From positions 124,001-188,000 of the forward strand of contig DYYG01000037.1 in NCBI GenBank assembly GCA_020741775.1: a stretch of 64,000 nt of DNA, written 5' to 3'. Below are positions 57,610-64,000 of this stretch, in pieces. The notes beneath the pieces were generated by a model, which was not told where the DNA came from, did no database searches, and saw only the letters and a list, made by a program, of their open reading frames with translations. Every line of letters starts with the position of its first letter. Position 1 is the stretch's first letter. The translations under genes were made by a program, and so were the position numbers. The DNA is from Methylorubrum populi. Its GTDB lineage: Bacteria; Pseudomonadota; Alphaproteobacteria; Rhizobiales; Beijerinckiaceae.

Positions 57610-59871
57610 TCAGCCCTCGGCCACGATCTTGTCGATGGTGATCGGCAGGTGGCGGATGCGCTTGCCGGTGGCGTGGAAGACCGCGTTCGAGATCGCGGCG
57701 GCCACGCCGACGATGCCGATCTCGCCGAGGCCCTTCACGCCGAGGGGGTTCGCCTTGTCCTCCTCGTCGACGAAGATCACGTCGATGTCGTGGATGTCGG
57801 CATTCACCGGCACGTGATACTCGCCGAGATTGTGGTTCATGAACCGGCCGATGCGATGGTCGAGCATCGATTCCTCGTGCAGGGCCGAGCCGATCCCCAT
57901 GACGATGCCGCCGAGAATCTGGCTGCGGGCCGTCTTGAGATTGATGATCTTGCCGGCCGCGATGGCCGAGACCACGCGGGTGCAGCGCACGACACCGAGT
58001 TCCTCGTCGATCTTCACCTCCGCGAAGATCGCCGAATGGGTGTAGGCATTGTACTGCTCGCCGAAATCCTTGTCCGGGGCGGCCTCGCCGGTGGCTTCGA
58101 GCTTCTCGGTCCGGGACGCTTTCAGCACATCGGTAAGGGCGATGCTCTTGCTGGGATCGCCCGTCACCTCGATCCGGCCATTCGAGAAGACCACGCGCTC
58201 GAAATCGACATTGGCGAGCGGTGAGTTCTCCAAGCCGCGCGCCAGCCTGAACGCCTGCTCGGCGATGTCGCGGCAGGCCTTCATCACGGCGGTGCCGGAG
58301 GAGGCGGCCGTCCACGAGCCACCGGCCACCGGCGCCTGGGCGAGATTGGTGTCGCCGAGCTTGGTCGTGACGTGGTCCAGCGGCAGGCCCAGCGTGTCGG
58401 CGGCGATCTGCGTCAGGATGGTGTAGGTGCCGGTGCCGAGGTCGCCGGTCTGGTTGCCGATCTCGAGCCGGCCGTCGGCGGTGAGGACCGCCTGGGCGCT
58501 CGATTGCATCATCATCGATTCCCAGATGCCGGTCGCCATGCCCCAGCCGACCAGTTCACGACCCTCCCGCATGGAGCGCGGCTGCGGATCGCGCCGGCTC
58601 CAGCCGAAGCGCTCGGCTCCCTGGCGGAAGCAATCCTTCAGCGCCTTGGAGCCGAACGGCTTGTCCTCTGTCTGGTCGTGGTCGGTGTAGTTCTTCAGGC
58701 GCAGTGCGATCGGATCCTGGCCGGTGGCGTAGGCCAGTTCGTCCATCGCCGTCTCGATGGCGTAGACACCGGTCACCGCACCCGGCGCGCGCATGTCGCC
58801 GGGGGTGGGCGTATCGATCTTGGTCAGGCTGTAGCTGAGCGCGACGTTGTCGCACTCGTAGAGCACGCCCGACCAGTTGACGACGACCTCTTGATAATCC
58901 TCGTAGGTCGAGGTGCCCTGCACCGCATCGTGCTTGAGCGCGGTGAGCTTGCCGTTCGGTTCGGCGCCGAGGGCGATCGTCTGGATCGCTTCCGAGCGGT
59001 AGGTGAAGGACCACATCTGGTCGCGGGTCAGGGTCACCCGCACCGAGCGGCCGAGGTCGCGCGCCGCCAGCATCGCCAGGAACAGCTGGTATTGCGGGCG
59101 AAGCCCCGAGCCGAAGCCACCGCCGAGATAGGGGTTCAGCACCCGCACCTGTTCCGGCTTCAGGCCGAAGGCACCACCGATATATTGGTGGGTGTTCGTG
59201 ACGCCCTGGATCTTGTCGTAGACGGTGTAGGTGCCGTCCTTCTCCACGACGACGGTGGAGGCGTGCGGCTCCATCGGATTGTGGTGCTCGTCGGCCATCC
59301 GGTACTGGGCGCTTACCCGGATCTCCGCGGCATCGAACGCCTTGGATGCGTCGCCCCACGGCTCCGGCGGCGGCTTGATGCCTTCCCGCTTCATCGGCGG
59401 ATCGTAGGAATCGTCCGTCCGCGCGGCGATATCGGTCTGAGGCGCCGTCACCTCGTAATCGACCCGGACCAGGGAGGCGGCGTAGCGCGCGGTCTCGAAA
59501 TCCTCCGCGACCACGAGGGCGACCGGCTGGCCGGAGAACACGATCCGGTCGGAGGCCAGGGCCTGGAACGGCGCGCCGGGGGGCGCCACCGCGTCCTGGT
59601 AATCCTCCGGCTTGTCGGAGGTGGCCGGGCGGTTCTCGTGGGTGATCACCTTGATCACGCCGGGCACCGCTTCCGCGGCGGCGGCGTCGATGCCCTTGAT
59701 GCGGCCCTTGGCGATGGCGCTCGACACGACCACGCCGTAGGCGAGGTCGGGGGCGGCGAACTCGCCGGCATATTTGGCGAGGCCCGTGACCTTGGCCGGG
59801 CCGTCGACGCGGCTGATGGCGCTGCCGACGAACCGGTCGCGCCCGGCCGCCGTGCTGATCTGAACGGTCAT
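57610..59871 (-). CDS. Molybdopterin-binding subunit of an aldehyde oxidoreductase (PaoC/XdhA-like)
   Basis: 753 residues, about the size of E. coli PaoC (732). The catalytic Glu is in VKGLGEIGIVGVAAA near the C-terminus (about 725-735). Motifs include FSGQPVALVVAEDFETA, HHNPMEPHASTVV, GGGFGSGLRP and QTGDLGTGTYTIL. It carries the Mo-cytosine-dinucleotide active site and oxidises an aldehyde or heterocycle using water. It is the last gene of the operon, 10 bp after the FAD subunit gene. Confidence 0.92.
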   Translation of the reverse strand: MTVQISTAAGRDRFVGSAISRVDGPAKVTGLAKYAGEFAAPDLAYGVVVSSAIAKGRIKGIDAAAAEAVPGVIKVITHENRPATSDKPEDYQDAVAPPGAPFQALASDRIVFSGQPVALVVAEDFETARYAASLVRVDYEVTAPQTDIAARTDDSYDPPMKREGIKPPPEPWGDASKAFDAAEIRVSAQYRMADEHHNPMEPHASTVVVEKDGTYTVYDKIQGVTNTHQYIGGAFGLKPEQVRVLNPYLGGGFGSGLRPQYQLFLAMLAARDLGRSVRVTLTRDQMWSFTYRSEAIQTIALGAEPNGKLTALKHDAVQGTSTYEDYQEVVVNWSGVLYECDNVALSYSLTKIDTPTPGDMRAPGAVTGVYAIETAMDELAYATGQDPIALRLKNYTDHDQTEDKPFGSKALKDCFRQGAERFGWSRRDPQPRSMREGRELVGWGMATGIWESMMMQSSAQAVLTADGRLEIGNQTGDLGTGTYTILTQIAADTLGLPLDHVTTKLGDTNLAQAPVAGGSWTAASSGTAVMKACRDIAEQAFRLARGLENSPLANVDFERVVFSNGRIEVTGDPSKSIALTDVLKASRTEKLEATGEAAPDKDFGEQYNAYTHSAIFAEVKIDEELGVVRCTRVVSAIAAGKIINLKTARSQILGGIVMGIGSALHEESMLDHRIGRFMNHNLGEYHVPVNADIHDIDVIFVDEEDKANPLGVKGLGEIGIVGVAAAISNAVFHATGKRIRHLPITIDKIVAEG

Positions 59872-59880
59872 GGCAGGTTC

Positions 59881-60894
59881 CTACTGGATGCGCTTGTCGG
59901 ACTGGGACTGGGGCGTGCCGGCGGCGGCCTGTTCGAGGCCGCGGACGATGGCGCGGCGCGCCAGCTCGATCTTGAAGCCGTTGGTCGATTGCGGCTTGGC
60001 CTCCCGCAGGATCAGGTCGGCCGCCGCCTCGAAGGTCTTGCGCGTGGCGGTCTGGCCCTGGAGCAGGGCTTCGGCCTCGCCGTTGCGCCAGGGCTTGTGC
60101 GCGACGCCGCCGAGGGCGAGGCGAGCGGTGCGGATGGTCTGGCCGTCGAGTTCGAGGGCGGCGGCCACCGAGACCAGGGCGAAGGCGTAGGAGAGCCGGT
60201 CGCGCAGCTTCAGGTAGGTGTAGTGCGTGGTGAAGGTTTGAGCCGGCAGGTCGATGGCGACGATGATCTCGCCGGGCGCGAGATTGGTGTCCCTGGACGG
60301 CTCGTCGCCGGGCAGACGGTGGAACTCGGCGAAGGGAATCGCGCGGTCGCCCTGCGGCCCGCTCACCTGCACCGTCGCCTCCAGCGCGGCCAGGGCCACG
60401 CACATGTCGGACGGGTGGGTGGCGATGCATTGATCGCTCGCCCCGAGGATGGCGTGGATGCGGTTCACGCCGCCGATGGCCGAGCAGCCGGTGCCGGGCT
60501 CGCGCTTGTTGCAGGGCGTGGCCGTATCGTAGAAGTAGTAACAGCGGGTGCGCTGCAACAGGTTGCCGCCGGTCGAGGCGGCGTTGCGCAGCTGCGCCGA
60601 AGCGCCGGCCAGGATCGCGCTCGACAGGAGCGGGTAGCGCTCCTTGATCCGCGCATCGTAGGCCAGGGCTGCATTGGTCACCAACGCGCCGATGCGAAGG
60701 CCGCCGTCGCGCTCCTCGATCTCACCGAGCGGCAGCCGGGTGATGTCGATCAGCTTGCCGGGCTTCTCGACATCGTACTTCATCAGGTCGATGAGGTTGG
60801 TGCCGCCGGCGATGAAGCGGGCCGCCGGATCGGCGCCGAGGGCCTGCACCGCCTCCGCCACCGTGCCGGGGCGGACGTAATCGAAGCGGTTCAT
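59881..60894 (-). CDS. FAD-binding subunit of the aldehyde oxidoreductase (PaoB-like)
   Basis: 337 residues. The FAD site is in ARFIAGGTNLIDLMK (about 25-39) and ASTGGNLLQRTRC (about 107-119). The inserted Cys-rich loop RCYYFYDTATPCNKREPGTGC (about 118-138), three Cys plus one further, matches the extra [4Fe-4S] cluster of PaoB. It passes electrons from the 2Fe-2S subunit to the acceptor. It overlaps the 2Fe-2S gene by 4 bp (ATGA). Confidence 0.92.
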   Translation of the reverse strand: MNRFDYVRPGTVAEAVQALGADPAARFIAGGTNLIDLMKYDVEKPGKLIDITRLPLGEIEERDGGLRIGALVTNAALAYDARIKERYPLLSSAILAGASAQLRNAASTGGNLLQRTRCYYFYDTATPCNKREPGTGCSAIGGVNRIHAILGASDQCIATHPSDMCVALAALEATVQVSGPQGDRAIPFAEFHRLPGDEPSRDTNLAPGEIIVAIDLPAQTFTTHYTYLKLRDRLSYAFALVSVAAALELDGQTIRTARLALGGVAHKPWRNGEAEALLQGQTATRKTFEAAADLILREAKPQSTNGFKIELARRAIVRGLEQAAAGTPQSQSDKRIQ

Positions 60895-61415
60895 CGGGCG
60901 TCTCCCTGGTGCATCACCTCTTCGATGGCATCGACGATGTTGGTGTAGGCGCCGCAGCGGCAGATATTGCCGCTCATTGCCTCCCGGATCTCGTCGCGGG
61001 TCTTGGCATGGCCCTCGTTCATCAGGCCGACCGAGGAGCAGAGCTGGCCCGGCGTGCAGTAACCGCACTGGAAGGCGTCGTGCTCGACGAAGGCTTCCTG
61101 GATCGGGTGGAGGCTGTTCTTGCCTTCGCGCTGGCTGAGCCCGGCGAGCCCTTCGACGGTGGTGATCTCGGCCCCGTCCTTCATCACCGCCAGGGTGAGG
61201 CAGGAATTGATGCGCGTGCCGTTCACCAGAACGGTGCAGGCGCCGCATTGGCCGTGGTCGCAGCCCTTCTTCGTGCCGGTGAGATCCAGGCGCTCGCGCA
61301 GGAGGTCGAGCAGGGTGGTCCAGGGCGCCACCTGAAGCTCACGCCGCTCGCCATTGATGGTGAGCGTAATCCCGATTGTCCCGACCGCGCCGGGCGAACC
61401 GCTGTCGATGAGCAT
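60891..61415 (-). CDS. 2Fe-2S subunit of the aldehyde oxidoreductase (PaoA-like)
   Basis: 174 residues from ATG 61415; a GTG start at 61445 adds ten residues. The plant-type cluster is in GCDHGQCGACTV (C52, C57, C60) with C72, and the second cluster in FQCGYCTPGQ (C117, C120) and ICRCGAY (C152, C154). It starts the operon. A twin-arginine signal, as in E. coli PaoA, is not seen, so the complex should be cytoplasmic. No paoD/xdhC-type chaperone is nearby. Confidence 0.92.
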   Translation of the reverse strand: MLIDSGSPGAVGTIGITLTINGERRELQVAPWTTLLDLLRERLDLTGTKKGCDHGQCGACTVLVNGTRINSCLTLAVMKDGAEITTVEGLAGLSQREGKNSLHPIQEAFVEHDAFQCGYCTPGQLCSSVGLMNEGHAKTRDEIREAMSGNICRCGAYTNIVDAIEEVMHQGDAR

Positions 61416-61676
61416 GGTTGAATCCGCGATGAGGAGCAGCCCCACCGGAGAAAACGCGGGACGGGGCGGTCTCGCGTCGGATCCGGACAGGGTGTCGCGT
61501 CTGGGAAGGGCGCGGGCTCAGGACCCGCGCCGGGTCGTGTCGATAACTGTTCCAAGGTGGCCCTGTTCCGCCCCGGGCCGGGGATGCGGCCCTTCGGGGC
61601 TTCGCGGCGCATTCGGGGTTACGCCGAAGGGGAAGCTCAGCTAACGCTCATCGCCTGCTGCCTTCGAGGAGCCGCC

Positions 61677-63062
61677 ATGGCCGACGCACTCGACCCCGTC
61701 CTCAACGACATCGACCGCGATCTGGACAATGCCCTGGAGCGGCTGTTCGCGTGGCTGCGCATCCCCTCGATCTCGACCGACCCGGCCTATGCCGGCCATT
61801 GCCGCGAGGCGGCGCAGTGGCTCGAAGGAAACCTGACGGCGCTCGGCTTCGAGACCAGCGTGGAAGAGACCTCGCTACATCCGGTGGTGCTGGCGCATCG
61901 CCCCAAGCCGGGCGCGCCGCACGTGCTGTTCTACGGCCATTACGACGTGCAGCCGGTCGACCCTCTGAACCTGTGGCACACCTCGCCGTTCGATCCGCGG
62001 ATCGAGGAGGCCGAGGGCACGAAGAGAATCGTCGCCCGCGGCGCCTCCGACGACAAGGGCCAGGTGATGACCTTCGTCGAAGCCTGCCGGGCGCATCTCG
62101 CCATGAACGGCGATCTGCCGGTCGGTGTCACCATCCTGATCGAGGGGGCCGAGGAGAACGGCTCGCAGGGGCTGCCGGAATGGGTCGAGGCCAATCGCGC
62201 GCGGCTGAAGGCCGATGTCGCCCTCGTCTGCGACACCGGCATGTGGGACCGGCAGACGCCGCAGATCACCACCTCGCTTAGGGGGCTCGCCTATTACGAG
62301 ATCAAGGTGACCTGCGCCGACCGCGACCTGCATTCCGGCTTCTTCGGCGGGGCGGCGGCGAACCCGATCCACGTGCTGTCGCGGATCATCGCCGACCTGC
62401 ACGATGCCGAGGGCCGGGTGATGCTGCCGGGCTTCTATGACGGCGTGCGCGAGCCGCCGCCGGAGCTGCTGGAGCAGTGGCGGTCGCTCGGCCTCACGGC
62501 GGAAAAATTCCTCGGCCCCATCGGCCTGAAGCAGCCGGCGGGCGAGCGCGGGCGCCTGCCGATCGAGTTGATCCAGTCGCGCCCGGCCTGCGACGTTAAC
62601 GGCATCATCGGCGGTTACACGGGGGAGGGGACGAAGACCGTCATCGCCTCTCAGGCCTCCGCGAAGGTCTCGTTCCGGCTCGTGGACGATCAGGACCCGG
62701 AGCAGCTCTCGAAGACCTTCGAGGCCTTCGTGCGCGCGCGCGTGCCCGCCGACTGTTCGATGGAGGTGATCTGCTACAAGGGCTCGCGCGCGGTGGCTCT
62801 GCCCTACGACATGCCGCAGCTCGCGGCGGCGCAGGGGGCGCTTTCGGCGGAATGGGGCCGCGAGGCGGTGGCCGTCGGCGCGGGCGGCTCGATCCCGATC
62901 GTCGGCGACTTCAAGCGCATCCTCGGCCTCGATACCCTGCTGATCGGCTTCGGCCTCGACGACGACCGCATCCACTCGCCCAACGAGAAGTACGAGCTGA
63001 CGAGCTTCCACAAGGGCACGCGCTCCTGGGCGCGCATCCTGTCCGCCCTTGCTGCGGCGTGA
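61677..63062 (+). CDS. M20/M25/M40-family dipeptidase
   Basis: 461 residues from ATG 61677 with GAGGAG upstream. The metal-binding His and Asp are in VLFYGHYDVQPVD (about 82-94) and RGASDDKGQ (about 119-127), and the catalytic Glu-Glu is in IEGAEENGSQG (about 156-166). A lid domain follows (about 190-340), with HSGFFGGAAANPIH. Such enzymes cut dipeptides or N-acyl amino acids with two zinc ions. It is divergent from the oxidoreductase operon across 261 bp. Confidence 0.94.
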   Translation: MADALDPVLNDIDRDLDNALERLFAWLRIPSISTDPAYAGHCREAAQWLEGNLTALGFETSVEETSLHPVVLAHRPKPGAPHVLFYGHYDVQPVDPLNLWHTSPFDPRIEEAEGTKRIVARGASDDKGQVMTFVEACRAHLAMNGDLPVGVTILIEGAEENGSQGLPEWVEANRARLKADVALVCDTGMWDRQTPQITTSLRGLAYYEIKVTCADRDLHSGFFGGAAANPIHVLSRIIADLHDAEGRVMLPGFYDGVREPPPELLEQWRSLGLTAEKFLGPIGLKQPAGERGRLPIELIQSRPACDVNGIIGGYTGEGTKTVIASQASAKVSFRLVDDQDPEQLSKTFEAFVRARVPADCSMEVICYKGSRAVALPYDMPQLAAAQGALSAEWGREAVAVGAGGSIPIVGDFKRILGLDTLLIGFGLDDDRIHSPNEKYELTSFHKGTRSWARILSALAAA

Positions 63063-63100
63063 GAGTGGGTCGCGTGACGCCGCTGCCTCCCATCCATTCC

Positions 63101-63142
63101 CCTCATCCTGAGGGGGCCGCTTCGCGGCAGCTCAGGATGAGG
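63101..63142. repeat. Short copy of the CCTCATCCTGAGG palindromic repeat
   Basis: CCTCATCCTGAG (63101-63112) and CTCAGGATGAGG (63131-63142) are exact reverse complements around an inner GCCGC/GCGGC stem with a TTC loop. The arms are the same as in the larger element at 47836-47940. It lies in the 127-bp gap between the dipeptidase and an unknown gene. Confidence 0.8.
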
Positions 63143-63189
63143 GCGCGGGTGGGAGATCGGGGAGCGGGCTCGCTCACCGGACGCGGCGC

Positions 63190-63915
63190 ATGAGCACCGC
63201 CCCGGTCCCCGGCCAGCTCATCGCCTCCGCCGCGAAGGCCGGCCTCCTGCGCTTTCCCCTGCCGCCGTCGCTACCGATCCCCCTGGGCGTGGCGGTGCCG
63301 GAGGAGGTGCGGCTCGTGACCTGGGCCTTTGCCGGGCTTGGGGCGCTCTCCGCCGAAGGCGATGCCGGTTCGGCCAAAGCGGGGGCGACGGAGCGAGGGC
63401 CGCGAGACGGGGCGGCGGAACCGGTCTGCCTGCTGGCGCTCGCCGCCGCGCGGCCGCTGTCCGGCGAGACACTCACCGTTGCCACGCATTTCCGCGACAT
63501 CGCAGTGCGCCTCGAACCAACCTCGGCGGAAGCCCTGAGCGCGACCGAGCGCGACCTGCTGGCGCGGGCGCTGCTCTCCGCCGGGGCGACGGCGCTGGCG
63601 CCGCTCGGGGATCTGTTCGGGCTCGTCGAACCGGCGGTCGCCGCGCTGCCGATGGCCGACGATGCGCCCGACCTCGCGGCGGAGGAGGGCGGTTGGACCC
63701 TGCGCGGCGGCGCGATCCCGCACGGCCTTCTGTTCCGGACCGGCTTCGGCTGGGGCTGCGCCCGGGTGGTGTCGTCGCGGCTGGGCTTTGCCGGCGGCCC
63801 GCGCCAGCAACTCGCCGTCGCACCGCTCTGGGGCGCCGCGCCCGAGGGGCGGCCCGACCGCGCCATTGCGCTTCACGCCCACGGCTTCACGCCGCTTGCG
63901 ACGAGAGCCGCCTGA
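63190..63915 (+). CDS. Hypothetical protein preceding a glycosyltransferase
   Basis: 241 residues, Ala/Gly/Leu-rich. It begins MSTAPVPGQLIASAAKAGLL, has an internal acidic helical region (ALSATERDLLARALLSAGATAL, split) and a C-terminal part with HGLLFRTGFGWGCARVVSSRLGF. No membrane helix or signal peptide. I cannot name a family. It shares one base with the next start codon (TGATG), so it is translationally coupled to the gene at the window end and probably acts with it. Confidence 0.6.
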   Translation: MSTAPVPGQLIASAAKAGLLRFPLPPSLPIPLGVAVPEEVRLVTWAFAGLGALSAEGDAGSAKAGATERGPRDGAAEPVCLLALAAARPLSGETLTVATHFRDIAVRLEPTSAEALSATERDLLARALLSAGATALAPLGDLFGLVEPAVAALPMADDAPDLAAEEGGWTLRGGAIPHGLLFRTGFGWGCARVVSSRLGFAGGPRQQLAVAPLWGAAPEGRPDRAIALHAHGFTPLATRAA

Positions 63916-64000
63916 TGCAGCCCAAAGGCGCGGACAAGCCCGCGATCCTCGTGCTCGCGCCGATGCCGTCGGCGCCCGCCAGCGCCGGCAACCGCCGCCG
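63915..64000 (+). CDS. Start of a probable glycosyltransferase (truncated by window)
   Basis: The first 28 codons only. MQPKGADKPAILVLAPMPSA then PASAGNRRR resembles the N-terminal strand and nucleotide-binding loop of GT-B glycosyltransferases, where LVLAPxPSxPxSxGNRRR is common. ATG 63915 overlaps the stop of the previous gene. Identity is a guess from the N-terminus alone. Confidence 0.5.
   Translation, partial: MQPKGADKPAILVLAPMPSAPASAGNRR

Noticed and set aside
58372..60948. 858-residue plus-strand open frame
   Set aside because: It lies opposite the two aldehyde oxidoreductase genes, which have full domain signatures. Composition is typical of reverse-strand reading in GC-rich DNA.

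Overview
The window is GC-rich and gene-dense. It looks like chromosomal DNA of an alphaproteobacterium of the order Hyphomicrobiales, most likely Methylobacteriaceae (Methylobacterium/Methylorubrum). This rests on the set of protein families: a MoxR/vWA operon resembling mxaRSACKL, a LOV-HWE histidine kinase, a plant-type glutamate-cysteine ligase, a TIGR03862-type flavoprotein, a tandem glycine riboswitch before gcvT, and many small secreted low-complexity proteins. The genus is inferred, not proven. I see no rRNA, tRNA, CRISPR array, insertion sequence or prophage.

Region by region. 1-7 kb: end of an outer-membrane beta-barrel protein, a secreted phospholipase A2-like protein, DUF3775, NUDIX, TusA-like, glutamate-cysteine ligase, asparaginase and RsmE. 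7-14 kb: secreted hypotheticals, UbiA, an Rmf/CrpP-like protein, a CysQ/IMPase-type phosphatase, a cold-shock protein and a PfpI protein. 14-20.5 kb: TerC-family protein with a structured leader, a flavoprotein, a collagen-like secreted protein and malonyl-CoA synthetase. 20.5-28.2 kb: blue-light sensor kinase, BrkB-family membrane protein, MsrB, a degenerate CYTH protein, an EamA transporter and a catalase-family protein. 28.2-34.9 kb: a seven-gene, tightly overlapping MoxR/DUF58/DUF4381/vWA/vWA/TPR/BatD operon. 35-39.6 kb: MgtC-like protein, SDR, NlpC/P60 peptidase, BioF. 39.7-45.7 kb: tandem glycine riboswitch, gcvT-gcvH-gcvP, then bioA. 46.3-53.3 kb: a CDP-deoxysugar operon (rfbF, rfbG, C-methyltransferase, RfbC-like epimerase, reductase) and a two-domain glycosyltransferase. 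53.5-57.4 kb: MarR regulator, an ArsR/SDR divergent pair with a palindromic operator, a small AT-rich two-gene unit, a VanX-type dipeptidase and CrcB. 57.6-61.4 kb: a PaoABC-type molybdenum aldehyde oxidoreductase. 61.7-64 kb: M20 dipeptidase, an unknown protein and the first codons of a probable glycosyltransferase.

How the genes work together. The most coherent pathway is the CDP-sugar operon. CDP-glucose is made by RfbF and dehydrated to the 4-keto-6-deoxy sugar by RfbG. The methyltransferase carries the Zn-finger and YHEH signature of sugar 3-C-methyltransferases, so the predicted product after epimerisation and ketoreduction is a branched 3-C-methyl-6-deoxyhexose of the vinelose/virenose type. 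The MoxR operon probably encodes an envelope chaperone or assembly machine. The glycine-cleavage operon is riboswitch-controlled and may extend into bioA.
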